A stretch of DNA of 64,000 bases from Leuctra nigra (Eukaryota; Arthropoda; Insecta; Plecoptera; Leuctridae), in the NCBI GenBank assembly GCA_934045905.1, contig OW203764.1:22377109-22441108 (forward strand), given 5' to 3'. The notes under the pieces are model-generated. The model made no database searches. It saw nothing but the letters and a program-made list of their open reading frames with translations, and had not been told where the DNA came from. Position numbers and translations under genes: made by a program. Within the stretch, counting starts at the first letter, position 1. Every line of letters starts with the position of its first letter. Shown here one piece after another: positions 11,013-23,437 of the stretch.

Positions 11013-11290
11013 GTTGGGTGAGTGGTTAACGCTCTCAGCTTGTATTCCGGAGGCCCGGGTTCGATTCCCGCGGCCGTCCTTCCTGACTGGGGTTTTTTCG
11101 TGGTTTTCCCTCAGTCTTCAGGCAAATGCTGGGAAGGTACCCTACTAATAGGCCACGACCGCCTCCTTCCCACCTTTCATCCTTACCTACTCTTCAACAT
11201 CATCTCCCAATCATCATCATAATCATCCATCCGTCGCCATTAGCCTCGCTGCAGAACAGTGCGACGTTAAGCCCCAGACAAAAAAAAAAT
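11013..11290 (+). mobile_element. tRNA-derived SINE, near full length
   Basis: A pol III A-box-like stretch (GGTGAGTGGTTAACG) and a B-box (GGGTTCGATTCCCG, about 11056) open the element. A body and a conserved tail GACGTTAAGCCCCAGAC plus poly(A) follow. The same tail recurs at 44688-44747. No clear target duplication was found for this copy. It is sense to the plus strand and antisense to SCYL2. Confidence 0.85.
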
Positions 11291-13432
11291 AATAATTATT
11301 GATAAGTCGATAAGCATATTTTATTTGAGGGATACAGGAAAAATGTTTTATTTATTGATTTTATATTCTGTAAAAACAAGTCGAAATATTATTGGTATTG
11401 ATCGAGTATCATCTCCAGACGAAGCTTGTGGTTGAAAGAGCGATGAGCTGGAATCAACATCTCCGAGAATAAATATTAACTCTGTCTTTCTTACTCCAAG
11501 AAAATTGCAATTACATTTTACACAAGTCAGTCCTGCCAATATTTGCAAGCTGCTTTCCCTCGAGTTAATCATTTCGGTTTATAAACTGAAACCACGTATA
11601 AAAGATTTCCCATCCTTTTTATAGTCTTTGTCCTGGTCAGCCATAGGCATTAAACGCAAGACAACGAAATTCTTGAAGGTATGAGAGAGTAACGGCCGAT
11701 TTCATACTTAATCTTTTATTCTTCAGAAAACATCTTACCTTTATTTTCAGTTGGCGTTTTATATCTTTTTCAATTTAATTATTTTCGGAAATCCCTTATA
11801 AGCTATAAAAATGTAAAGCTCTGAATCGTCAGGACTTTGGAAGCAGTGCCGAAATATAAAGTGGTTCCACCGTACGCAGTCGTAAAAAGTACCATCCCTT
11901 AGTTTAGGAGATGAAAGATCTACAATTTCACTGGTTTTTCTATGCTAACAGACTTCATTTCTTCTTTTACTGCTTCAACTCTATGTCACATCCCGCAGTC
12001 ATTTATCAAGATTTAATTACTAGTTCATCTTCACAACACCCTGTCGCTAGAAGCGCTGCTAGTTGTGGACGTTGTATTGTGCTCATTTTATGTTGTAAAG
12101 GTGATATATGAACTTGAAACTCGATCCATGTTTCGCTGGAAATTAATGCATTTAGCGTCGCGACGCTCTACCGCAAAGCGTCGTTACGTGTCCTTTGCTC
12201 GAGCGACGACGTGACTGGAACCGCGGCAAAGTACGCGGCGGTAAAGAGGCGTCGAGCAAAAAACCGACGCCAAGCAATTTGTTCGTATACCATGCATTAG
12301 TTGTGCATTCGTATAGTTGACAGAAAATCAGAAATGTGGAGAGAAATGTGATATTCTCGTTTTACTCGGATTTTTTTTTAATTTTGTGTTACCATCACTT
12401 TTAATAATTAATTCTGTCGTTAAAAACAGTTCTGTGAAATGTTTTGAAGAAAATTGAAATGAAGTAAAAAGAAAAGCCCGTTTGATGTGAGTTTCGGACA
12501 AATTATGATTAAATCGGGCTACAACATTTTTACATTGATTAATTCAGCTGAACTAGCTGTTTGAAAGCATCAAAATCCAATTTCCAACATCAATAGATTG
12601 GATTGTTTCTGAAACCAAGTCAGCGCGGCTTTTTCATACGATGACAAAATGTTGAATTGGTTTTGACAATTTAATAATTGACATAAAGCTTGACGATTTG
12701 TCGTACTGAATTAATTAGAAAATCAAAACATTTAGTTGCTCTTTTGAAGTCTTGTTCTGGTGATAACATATGCCAATCAACAATAGAAACAGTGCTTCAT
12801 TTGAATAGTTTTTTTTGTTAATGTGAATTTGTCGTCACCAGAAGAAGGATTCAACTGAAAAGTTCATTCAAACTATGCAATTTGATTCTAATAGTTACTA
12901 GAATAAATATATGGGAGTGAATTGTAATATCTTATGTCAGGTTATAAGTAAGTCAACGCTACTTTTTATATGATGTAGCTTAAGCCTAGCTTAATAGTTC
13001 AATGTTTCATTCAATACCTTGAATTCAATGCATTCAGAGAAATATGTGACCGGTTATCAATGAAACGTATTGAAGTCAACATTTCCTTCAATTTCAAGTC
13101 TATAAAATTGCATATTCGTTGAACCAAACGATTTACTCCCATGACACATTGAACTATGTGGGGCACTAAATGTCTTTGAGAAACATAGTTTCAAAAATAA
13201 TTATCACGGCATTATTAGCATTTAAGAAATACAAAATCATGTGTTTACATTATTATTAGGTATTAACAGTGGGATTTATCGTAATTTTTACCAGTTGTGT
13301 TTCCAACTCTAACTGAAAAGTGGACTCGATGGACATTATTGCTGTTTGAAACTATGTTACTTTAACTAAGTATTAAGTTCGTGAGAAGATCGTGGTCATG
13401 AAGTAAGTACTTCTGGCAATTTGGATACTCAC
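11291..13432. other. SCYL2 intron with a GC-rich block
   Basis: The stretch is mostly AT-rich. About 12150-12280 is strongly GC-rich and carries imperfect inverted pieces around CGACGCTCTACCGC and GCGGTAAAGAGGCGTCG, so it may be an old MITE. I do not see a gene. Confidence 0.4.
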
Positions 13433-13528
13433 CAATGTAGTCCAAGTCTGGCTGAGCCATCTTCGGTAATCGGGAAGTCCAAGGTTGGCAAGCCAGTGGC
13501 TCCAAGCCATCGGTGTCGTTCATTCGTT
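13433..13528 (-). CDS. SCYL2: SCYL2-like pseudokinase, activation-segment exon
   Basis: This 96-nt exon starts after acceptor ttgttgcag and ends at donor gtgagtatcc. With the single leftover base from the 36261-36381 exon it reads E-RMNDTDGLEPLACQPW and then LPKMAQPDLDYI, the counterpart of the SCYL2 stretch leading into APEY/APEV. It leaves one base (G) that completes an Ala codon in the next exon. The intron upstream is about 22.7 kb. The match over a short exon, together with exact phase compatibility on both sides, supports the call. Confidence 0.88.
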
Positions 13529-16500
13529 CTGCAACAATCACGATCACACAAGGTCAAACTTACTAGCTCAACTGTCAACAAAATTGCGTTATATTATAAA
13601 ATTGTTGGGAATAGATTCGAGCTAATTTGAGAAAGCTTCGTAGATATTTGATCGAATTTTACATCATCACCTGAATTTGTTATTATTGTAGTCATAGAGT
13701 TTATGTTATATCAATAAATATTGTATAATAATAACTGGTACGTATGTGAGTCATCATTTAAAATTCACAACTGTTAACCATTCAAATACAATAAACCATA
13801 AACAAATTGTAGTGTCGTAAGAAATGTTAATAAATACTCTCTATAATGCTGTGCACAAGAATAAATTATTTTGTCTCCAGCGCTCTAATGATACACACTG
13901 TAGGTGCTGTTCCCATAAATTAAACAGCTCTGGAATGTCTGGAATCACTCAATTACAGCTACACAGAGCGCGCATCTTAACGTTTCATATTACAAGTCCA
14001 GACATTCCAGAGATTCATCGCTTTATTCTCTAATATTCGGAATTGACTTCAGTAACTCAATTAGTAAAAACATCAATGAATACAATTATAATTGAATTGG
14101 AAACTCTTTTGAAGAGCAAGTAAACATTTTCAGTGCTTCCATCGAATCAAACTAACATTTATTAAATTAACTAATTAGCGATTGAATTGAGACAAACAAT
14201 TCAATATGAGAAGAGTTCGTGGATACATAACATACTACACGAAAGTATCCAAATTAAATAAACTGTATCACTAGATTCCTATTGGTGCTCCTTTCAGGAT
14301 CAACACGTTGACGTATAACCATGGCCATCAAAGATACACAACTGATTCAAATTATATCATCATTAACCCTCTAAGCGAACATAAGCAAACCCGTCACCTC
14401 TACTAACCTCACTAACCTAACACATTAACCTTCTAACCCAGATCCATATTTAAATTGCATAATTTTAAAAGCAATTGCTTGTCAATCGGTTATAAACATT
14501 GTTATCCAGTGTTGCTCCGTGTTAAAGTTAATTACATTCTCTCTATTAGATGTTCATCTGTGCACCTGTAGTAACGAGATCTATATACTGAGAGCTCCTC
14601 CAGGAAAGTCTGGGCTAGAGTTACAGGAACAATGGCTTCTCGTAGCTCCCAAAGGAAAACCCTCGCAAACATATTACTTGGGGCAAATTTAATCAGGAAC
14701 ATTATTTCACATTAGACTAGGCTAGCGGCTTATTAGAAGTTGCCGCTGCTTGGTTGCCAGATAATTCGACCTTTGAAGACAGATCAGTACGGAGCTCGGA
14801 GAGATCATAATAAAGTAGGAAGTAGAGGCATCATTTTACTAAGTATAATTAAGTTTTTTGTGTTGGGTTGTCGATAAAGATTTCCGTTGAAATTCTAGCT
14901 ACGGGAATGTTCTATTTTCTCATGTTACTAATTAAGAAGTTTTATTTCCAAGAGCATGAGGTACTACATAATAGTGTCATCTCTAAAAACGTAATGACGT
15001 TGTTAAGACGAAAGATGAGGAATAATTGAGAATAGCGGTGTATAAGACGACTGCTTTTACTGTTGTGAAAGAGTCTTATTTCGTATGGCGTTTTTTTAAG
15101 AAAACTTACTTTCCTCATAAACCCGATAGAATGATAAATTATTTAATCTACCTTCAATTGAAAATGAGTGATTTTGGCTGTAGCAACGTCCATATTAAAA
15201 TATTTCTTTAAATGTACACAATGAACTCATGTGGTTTAACATGACATTAATAAACGTGGTCCATCCATCTACACGTCAACAATTCACTGGCAAAGCGTTT
15301 AACCGCGGAGTTTTCCTCGTGATAATGACAAAGTAATGTAAATGTCGACATTGTAATGTCCTCCGACCGCACGTTATTGCGGCTGGCTCCTCTGGCAATG
15401 ATGCACAGCACTGGCGCCATGTCATGAACAGTGTATTAGTCCCGAGCAACAAGTAGAGCGGCTCGTCCAGCATCCTGGAGGGGGGGGGGGGGGGGGGAGG
15501 GGGAGGAGATGAATCTCGGAAACAACCGCACAACTTTCGCTAATCTCATTTAAAAGTTTTGACGTGCGTTTTATAACGCACCACTATTAGCTTCTCGCCC
15601 AAACGTATATTATCCTCCGTGTTTCTGCTGATAGTCAAACTTTTACTACTACTACGTTGAAAATTAGATATTTATGCCTAGAGCGAAATCACAAATTGTA
15701 TTTTGGGTGAGCTCAAATGCTGCTGTAATATTTGAATAAAAATTGTATTCGACATTTAAGTCAATTATGACTTTAGCTTAAAGATATTACTTATTTTACA
15801 TCGTTTTAAAAATAATCACTCTAGAAATAGAAAACACTTTGGATCATTCATGAAGTCAGCATAGTAGACCTTATATTCATATTACCTTAAATGCAGAATA
15901 TTATCTTAACTTCCAAGCTTTATTCTCTCGCTAGGATGTTAAATGAAAGCACATAACCCGTAATAAAACGTTATGTGAGCGGTAAGTTTTCCGTGTTAAT
16001 AAATTCGAATAAAAATTCTAGAAGGCGATGTTGCTTTAAAGTTTTCTTCCATTTGAGTCGAATAATTAAATCCATCTTCTTGCGCTTTCCGTCTAGAGCT
16101 TCCGTGCTGATCTTCAATAACCTTTCCATTAGCGCAAGCACAGCACTCTGTGAAGTCGTTCATAATTAATGCTACTGAGTAGAATTTCACCTTCGGTAAG
16201 GAAAGATTTCACACCTAGCATTCTGTATGTGAGAGTACAATGTACAATATTTATATCAAATACAGGGTGAGTACTCTATGGGGAGAGAATTGTAAGGTGA
16301 TTTCAAACTTTGAACTAGAGTTTTATTCTAACTGAAAATGTCATGAGGAAACTATTATAATATTTCGGTATAATTCTAGTGTCATTTTACATTTTGTTTA
16401 CATCTTTAAGTTCTATGTTGACTTTGTTGTCTTTGTTGATTAAGATGTGACAATAACAATGATATTTGCTTCATGCTCAAAAGGGACCAAATGTGAATTG

Positions 16501-17459
16501 ATCTACCAATACTTTTGCACAACCTAAATAAGAAAACATATACCTATGGAGTTTTTTTTAAACAAAAATGTCCGGTGTAAAATGGCAGTACTTGTGAAAA
16601 TAGTTATAGCAATATTAACCACACGTCTTATAGAATAATCTCATACAGAGAAAGAAAATCATAGTTGACCTTACATAATTCTGCAGAGTAAAATTATTTT
16701 TCTCATATTTTTCGCTTTTACTTTTTACTGATGTTCGATCTACTTTAGTAATAGTCAATTAGAATATAACTGAGCAAAGATTTGTAATGCTATCCTGCAC
16801 ATGTCATTATCATTATATCATTATATTATCCGGATTGTCTTTGTTGAACAATCTGTTCTTAAGATGTGATCCTGCGGATATTCCGCGCTGAATCATCTCA
16901 GCAATCCGCTCGCAACGACGCTATGATAATATTGTGTTGGCTTTGATATCTCTTTGCCACTACATAGCGCGAAACATAGCGTGGCTAAATCGCATCTTCT
17001 GCTAGATCAGACAAGAGATGGCGAAGCAGAATGTATGTGAAAATATTCACGTTCACTCTCATTCCTTTTATCTTTATACATTTTCAAAGACAAACATCCA
17101 CTCATTTGTATCCGCATTGATACCTAATGGTTCGCTTTTTGATTTCTTTGTCGGATACAAAATTATACAATTGATCGGCTTAGATGTAAAACAAAGCCAA
17201 ACACATCAACAATTCTAGTCAAAGGAGTCATCAGGACCTAATATCAACACATTTCAGTAGAAGCACAACTTTGTTAAAGAATTAACATTGTCGCCATGGC
17301 AACTATAGCCCGATCGTTCTACAGTAACGGTGCTACTAAAATATGGTGATATTAGGTAAGGAGTCACTCACTCAATTTAATGCGTAAAAGATACAAAAAC
17401 TAAAAAAACAACATTTTACAAAAAGATATAGAGATACATTTGAACAAAATTTCGTGATT
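13529..17459. other. SCYL2 intron (22.7 kb intron), no gene
   Basis: AT-rich sequence with a run of 18 G at 15480-15497. ORFs are short and unrecognised. No repeat array was seen. Confidence 0.45.
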
Positions 17460-17780
17460 ATTGAGCGAGCGAAGCGAGCGACTCCATTTGGCTCTTTTAG
17501 CACGGACCTCTGTTTTTTTTTTTTTTTTTTTTTTTTTTGTTTTTGTATGCTAAAGGAAGCAATGGAAGTCGCACCGTTTCACCGATCGACCTGAAATTTT
17601 GCACACATGTAAAGACAACCTTCTCTGTTTGCAGACCCAATTTTTTTTTGAAATCCATCCATTGGTTCATTGTTAAAATAAGTATCTCCTGATAGCCTAA
17701 AAAATGAAAATGGTCTTCGAGAAATGTGATCAAACTCATATTTAGCATGGTCAGTAAGACCAACAATGTCACTTATTTTA
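17460..17780 (-). mobile_element. Fragment of the CTAG-ended repeat family (distal end)
   Basis: Read on the plus strand it starts TTGAGCGAGCGAAGCGAGCG, then GGCTCTTTTAGCACGGACCT. This is the inverted form of 62640-62930, including the shared phrase around 17570-17610 (ACCGATCGACCTGAAATTTT). A 26-T run at 17513-17538 lies inside it. The minus-strand ORF is incidental. Confidence 0.75.
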
Positions 17781-18195
17781 CAAATTTTCAGCCGAATCTG
17801 TCAAGAAAGTATGCACTTATTGACATTTTTAATAGCTGTCAGAAATGAAACATTGAAAATGAATGTCTTTCCAATGCAACTGAATCTGATTTGCTTTAGG
17901 TACAAGAGTGTTTTGATGGTATGTACAGTTTTTTAGTGAAAAGCAGATATTTTTATGTTTATTGAGTTGATCAAATTTGAATAATTCAATTTGGATCATA
18001 GTTTCCAACAAATCATTTCGAGTTTTTAAGGACCTTGATTGTCTTTTCGTCAATTCGTAGTTCTAATGGCCGTGCCTCCCGTGTTTCTACTTGGCTGATT
18101 TTGCATCCAGGAGGGATTAGAAACATAAGCTCACATTTCAATAATATCATTGAGTGGCGTTTGTTCTCTTCTAGCGTTCACACGTCATTCCAAAT
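17781..18195. other. Intronic DNA left of the LTR element
   Basis: No gene was seen. It ends with AAAT (18192-18195), the left copy of the target duplication of the following LTR element. Confidence 0.5.
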
Positions 18196-19190
18196 TGTAA
18201 CGGTTTGAATTCGGCGCTGGCGCCAACGTCAAGTCGTTACCATTAGCCGGCATTTGTACCCATATTTGGAGGGTCGCCTAGAGCAGAAAAGATGTCATGC
18301 GCAATGGTCAATGATAGTCGAGTTCGCGGATCGGCGACCTGAGCTCATTCTCTTTCTCTGGCTGACCGTCGTCGACTTCACATCGCCGCGTGAGTAGTGT
18401 TTAAATGTAGATTGTAACCACGCTAAGTTGTAGCGGATATAACGTAGTGCGACTGGTCGTCCAGCCCCTACTTGCAGGTTCAATCTTGAGCTTTGTTAAC
18501 AGAATCATTATTGTGCCCCTGTGGCCTACTTGAAATAGAGTAGTTAATGTATTTTGTCGTTGCGTAGTTTTTGTATTGCAATCAAGTGTGGCCACACTTG
18601 GATTGTCTCCGCGGAGAGTCAGGCAGTCAGGGAAAGGGCACCCTTTTCGGATCATCAAACCTATCTAAATTCAACATTGTATTAAGTAAGTCCAGTAATC
18701 TTAGAACGTCGTCTGTACGAGTTCTATTTAAGTAAATGTCCGAAGTAATTCGGCGAGCATCTTATCACGGAGGAGTGTAAGTAAAGAGTTTATTATATTT
18801 ATCATTGTATTGTATCAGTCTTATTTGCTATTCATTCAATTGCATGTGTTGTGTTGCCTCCAGGCACACAGCTGATGAGGTTACGACCTGTGTTGTACAC
18901 AGAGTCCATTTACGCGAGGAGGTCAAACCCCCGGTAATCTGTTATCTCATTCTGATATTTGACTGTTCATTTATTCCTCACTTTATGTAATAAAACCATA
19001 ATTAATGTCAACTGGACATCACAGCCTTATGTCTTGATAGTCTAGCACCTAGTTCTGATCCTATTGCTCTCGCTCATGTCGTGTCTCTCTCTTTGTCAAC
19101 TACCACGAGATCACCCGCCCACACCCATCTCCAGCTGTTGCTAGCCCGGCACTGGTTATTTCTGCCCGAGGCGACGACGCCGGCGTGGCA
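18196..19190 (+). repeat. 5' LTR of the deleted gypsy element
   Basis: 995 bp, TG...CA, and apparently identical to 20346-21340. Short ORFs inside it occur identically in both LTRs and are not evidence of genes. Confidence 0.93.
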
Positions 19191-19193
19191 TTT

Positions 19194-19213
19194 TGGCGCA
19201 CACAACGTGGGGC
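19194..19213 (+). other. Primer-binding site, tRNA-Lys-like
   Basis: TGGCGCACACAACGTGGGGC begins 3 nt after the LTR. It resembles the tRNA-Lys1,2 type primer site (TGGCGCCCAACGTGGGGC) with a small insertion, so the primer identity is tentative. Confidence 0.55.
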
Positions 19214-19427
19214 CTGGTGATCAAGACGCGATGTGTGGAGCCCGAACGTTGGCATTTTGGTGCTCAAATCCAAAATCGACGTGGGACAACAACGACCTTC
19301 AGACGCTTGTGCTTGCTGCGATTACCTCGAGATACGTTTGACCTTCGAGTTACGTGAACACGCCGTGCATACTGGTGAGCTGTATCGTTCAGTCATTATT
19401 TATCCCTGTTACGTAATCTTTTCATCA

Positions 19428-20283
19428 TGGACGAAGCCGAGTCGTTAGAAGAAATTCATGCTTTAAGCGAGCGCCTGCAAACAGCAGTGACCTGTATCTA
19501 AAACTTTGATGGTGACGGACACATTTTTCGAAGTACAGCCTCCTATTTCCGTTGAGATCCGCGACAGCGAAACTCGTGGCGCAGAAGATAGAAGACGAGG
19601 TATTCTTAGTGTACGGCACTGCAGAGATCTTAGTTTGTGACAATGGTCCCGAGTTCATAGGAGCTCCTTTCAAGAAGATGGCTCAAGACTACCATTGTAC
19701 CCTCCACTACAACGCCAAACGTCATCCCCAAGCGAACCCGACGGAACGCGCTAATTGTACTGTTCTAGGTATGCTGAGATCATACATCACCGACAATCAT
19801 ATGCTATGGGACAAGAATGTGCCGAAAATAGGTTGTGCCCTACGTACAGCAGTGGACGAAGTAACTGGCTAGACACATGCATACGTTAACTTTGGGTCGT
19901 GAAATAATTCTGTGTGGTATAGACCACCGACGCTATCGATATGGCGATTATTATTGTCGCGGACAATGTTGACAAGATGCAAGGACTAAAATCTATTTTT
20001 ACAGATATTCGCGCTCGTTTGAAACGCGCCCTCAGCAAAACGCCGTGAGATACAACCTCCGACGACGCCCGCTGGAATTCCATGTTGGCGACCGAGTCTT
20101 GAAGAGAGACTTCCACTTGTCCAACGCTGCCGACAACTATGCAGCCAAGCTAGCGCCTCGATACGAAGGACCGTTCGAGATCAGCAAGAAAACGTCACCG
20201 CTGATCTACCGTCTCAAGGACCTCGATGGACGCGATATCGGAACCTGGCACATCAAGGATTTGCGTAGTTATTATGATAGTTA
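19428..20283 (+). pseudogene. gag-pol remnant: gag start fused to integrase
   Basis: MDEAESLEEIHALSERLQ starts at 19428 and stops after 25 codons near 19503. Integrase begins at about 19528 (KYSLLFPLRSATAK) and runs through VCDNGPEF and HPQANPTER, to a stop near 19870. A third piece in another frame (20045-20283: YNLRRRPLEFHVGDR, KLAPRYEGPFEI) is the C-terminal module with an intact GPF. The deletion joined gag directly to integrase; further damage separates the pieces. The residues align with the intact pol at 1062-4307, so both elements are in one clade. Confidence 0.9.
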
Positions 20284-20345
20284 GCCTGTAAGAACTCGAA
20301 GAAAAAGAAAATTGTATTTTCTTTTTGTTGGGGTTAACGGGGAAT

Positions 20346-21340
20346 TGTAACGGTTTGAATTCGGCGCTGGCGCCAACGTCAAGTCGTTACCATTAGCCGG
20401 CATTTGTACCCATATTTGGAGGGTCGCCTAGAGCAGAAAAGATGTCATGCGCAATGGTCAATGATAGTCGAGTTCGCGGATCGGCGACCTGAGCTCATTC
20501 TCTTTCTCTGGCTGACCGTCGTCGACTTCACATCGCCGCGTGAGTAGTGTTTAAATGTAGATTGTAACCACGCTAAGTTGTAGCGGATATAACGTAGTGC
20601 GACTGGTCGTCCAGCCCCTACTTGCAGGTTCAATCTTGAGCTTTGTTAACAGAATCATTATTGTGCCCCTGTGGCCTACTTGAAATAGAGTAGTTAATGT
20701 ATTTTGTCGTTGCGTAGTTTTTGTATTGCAATCAAGTGTGGCCACACTTGGATTGTCTCCGCGGAGAGTCAGGCAGTCAGGGAAAGGGCACCCTTTTCGG
20801 ATCATCAAACCTATCTAAATTCAACATTGTATTAAGTAAGTCCAGTAATCTTAGAACGTCGTCTGTACGAGTTCTATTTAAGTAAATGTCCGAAGTAATT
20901 CGGCGAGCATCTTATCACGGAGGAGTGTAAGTAAAGAGTTTATTATATTTATCATTGTATTGTATCAGTCTTATTTGCTATTCATTCAATTGCATGTGTT
21001 GTGTTGCCTCCAGGCACACAGCTGATGAGGTTACGACCTGTGTTGTACACAGAGTCCATTTACGCGAGGAGGTCAAACCCCCGGTAATCTGTTATCTCAT
21101 TCTGATATTTGACTGTTCATTTATTCCTCACTTTATGTAATAAAACCATAATTAATGTCAACTGGACATCACAGCCTTATGTCTTGATAGTCTAGCACCT
21201 AGTTCTGATCCTATTGCTCTCGCTCATGTCGTGTCTCTCTCTTTGTCAACTACCACGAGATCACCCGCCCACACCCATCTCCAGCTGTTGCTAGCCCGGC
21301 ACTGGTTATTTCTGCCCGAGGCGACGACGCCGGCGTGGCA
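20346..21340 (+). repeat. 3' LTR of the deleted gypsy element
   Basis: It is the second LTR copy, offset 2150 bp from the first, and is followed by the AAAT target duplication. Confidence 0.93.
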
Positions 21341-21344
21341 AAAT

Positions 21345-21795
21345 CTCTCCTGCATTTTGCTTCTTTTCGTTGATAATTTTGGCAATTTGGTGTACTTTGT
21401 GAAGGTATTAGTAAAATTGAATCGCTTTTAAAGCATAGATATTAGGTATCTACAGTTTTTGTCCAGGGGATTGATTATTTCAAATTATTTTCTTCTTGGA
21501 AACGTTGGATTTATTCCGTTTCTGAGCTTCTGTCTAGCCTGACATTTCCTTGAAGGTTGCTATTTTTTTTTGAAAGTTTTGATTCATTCAGTTCAAAACA
21601 TTACGTTGTCTTATTTTAATTGTGGAACGTTGGATTCATTCCGTTTCTAAACTAGGTAGTTACTATTTTACCTGATCCGTTTTTTGTGTGGAACTTTGAT
21701 TCCTTTCGCTTATTAGTTGAAAGGTGATTACTTTATTTTCATATTTGCGAAGTTTTGTTCAAGATTCATTTCGTAACATTACGACATTGAATACA
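21345..21795. other. Intronic DNA with weak internal similarity
   Basis: Phrases like GGAACGTTGGATTCATTCCG occur two or three times (about 21498, 21623 and 21690) with drift. No gene. Confidence 0.4.
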
Positions 21796-21798
21796 TTA

Positions 21799-22374
21799 AG
21801 GCCCATGCACAATTGACATAACCCGCAGCCGCAACCCGTAACCCGCAACCGCAACACGCAACCCGTATCACTATCTGTTCACAATTGACATAACCAAGAC
21901 GTTACGGACCAAAGAAACCAAAGCATATAGAGTGAAAAAATATGACGCACACATCACGGCATCATTGTTCGCAAGGCACGGCTTCCTCTTCGTCAGACTT
22001 AAATAAACAAGAAAAGAACGAAAAATCCAGGAAAAATAATGACAACACAGTTTTGACGGCTGGGTTAGGTTATGCTGTTGTAAGTAGAAGCTAGTTTGAC
22101 TTTGATTTTAACCTGTGATATTTGTCTATTTCCGTTTCCGGTTTTGTTATCTCATTCTGATTGGCTGCCCGTCAGAATGTGGGCGTGGCCTGACGTAGCT
22201 TACGTAAAATTGTTGAATCTTGGTCAAGTCTTGCGGGCTACGGGCTACGGCTGCGGGTTGCGTGTTGCGGGTATGTCGATTGTGCGCGGGTGCATTGGTA
22301 TGCATTGTTTCAACTTTTCACGCAGTTGCGCTTACGGGTTGCGGCTGCGGGTTATGTCAATTGTGCATGGGCCT
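21799..22374. mobile_element. MITE with 43-bp perfect TIRs and TTA target duplication
   Basis: The ends start AGGCCCATGCACAATTGAC and are perfect inverted repeats for 43 bp. TTA flanks both sides (21796-21798 and 22375-22377), the pattern of PIF/Harbinger-type insertions. The interior is rich in CCCGCAACC / GGGTTGCGG words and carries further inverted pieces. No transposase is encoded. Confidence 0.85.
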
Positions 22375-22496
22375 TTACGTCTTTGAGCACACATTTCGTC
22401 CATTTCAAACATTGATCACACAAATATTATTGTACTTTAATTAGGTAGGTACTCTACTTCTTACTTTTTCATTACCTATCTTATCCCTATTTAAAC

Positions 22497-22889
22497 ATGC
22501 CGAAAAATGGAAAGACTTCTGCTAGAATGAAAGCCATAAAGGCGAAAAAGCGTCTGCGTGAAATTGAAGATCAAGAAACTGACGAAGCTAAATCTAAAAG
22601 GTTGAAACAAAATGTCGTTAATAATAAAGCATCAAGGAGCAAAGAGAGCCCCGACCAGGAGGCCAATTCCTGAGATTCACGTTTTGAAACCGTGTCACGG
22701 TTTCATTGTTTAAAACGTAAAAAAGTTGAAGGCTAACCGATAGTTGTCAACTGTTTCCAGTTTTATAGCATGTAAACGTAAAACGGTTTCAAAACGTGAA
22801 TCTCAAGAATTGGCCCCCAGACTGCTGCAAGGAGATACTCAAACAATCAACGCAATACCCGCTCTCGTGCAGCGGGTATTGCCGATTGA
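22497..22889 (+). pseudogene. Small basic ORF split by a MITE; possible Helitron-type N-terminal fragment
   Basis: ATG at 22497 opens MPKNGKTSARMKAIKAKKRL, then a charged stretch ending KESPDQ at 22658. A MITE (22659-22817) interrupts it and supplies a stop at 22671. After the duplicated CAG the frame continues TAARRYSNNQRNTRSRAAG to a stop near 22889, where the next repeat begins. The Lys/Arg-rich composition and a (S/T)P(D/E)Q...RR pattern recall N-terminal regions of Helitron-type proteins. That is a weak inference, and I do not recognise the gene with confidence. Confidence 0.45.
22659..22817. mobile_element. 159-bp MITE, CAG target duplication
   Basis: About 35-bp terminal inverted repeats (GGCCAATTC, C or T, TGAGATTCACG...) differ at two positions. 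CAG is present on both sides (22656-22658 and 22818-22820). Confidence 0.8.
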
Positions 22890-23437
22890 CTGACCAACTA
22901 AAAACTTCGCATGGTAATTGGTAGCAACATTTAAGGTATTTTTGCCAATTTTCAGTCTAATTTGTAGTTATTTTCAAAAGTTTTTGTAATTTTAGGGACA
23001 TTTTGTGTGTTGGCTGTCAAATTCACGGCGACTTCGAATCTTCAGTTCAAGGCAAGGTAGTTAGAGCAGAAAGTTTCAAACGAAATGAAACTAATAATGA
23101 CCGTTTAACAGATTGATCTGATATTGTGTACACAGTAATATCATATCATATGAGTGGTCCCAGGTATATTGTTTGAAGGATATCATGTGATTTTTGAAAC
23201 TTAACAAGGAACCGTTCAATCAAAGGTTTAATCGATCAACTTAAAACTTAGCAAGGTTATTGGGACCAATATTTTTGGAAATTTTGGAGATATTTATACA
23301 AGTCTGTGACGAAATTCAAGAATTATTGGCTTTTAATGACATTTTCGATAGACATAATTTCGGTTCGAGGTGTTGCGTGTATCCGTGCTCGCTCATCAAC
23401 GCGTTACTCAGAGCGTTTTCCTAGTAAAATACACTAT
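22880..23437 (+). mobile_element. CTAG-ended repeat family, copy A
   Basis: It is inverted relative to 57412-57960 and 62025-62560 with strong similarity, including GGACATTTTGTGTGTTGGCT and CGTGCTCGCTCATCAACGCG. It ends AACGC-loop-GCGTT-TTCCTAG followed by T. The other end is vague, near GCCGATTGACTGACC. Confidence 0.8.

Larger units (their letters stand above)
18196..21340 (+). mobile_element. Internally deleted gypsy element with matching 995-bp LTRs
   Basis: LTRs lie at 18196-19190 and 20346-21340, offset by exactly 2150 bp; I found no difference where I compared them. They begin TGTAACGG and end GGCGTGGCA. A 4-bp target duplication AAAT flanks the element (18192-18195 and 21341-21344). 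The interior is only about 1.15 kb: a tRNA-Lys-like primer site, a 25-codon gag start, then integrase and a C-terminal module. Protease, RT and RNase H are absent, so it cannot move on its own. Confidence 0.95.

Noticed and set aside
14395..14442. Telomere-like CTAACC repeats
   Set aside because: Only two or three irregular units, not a TTAGG array.
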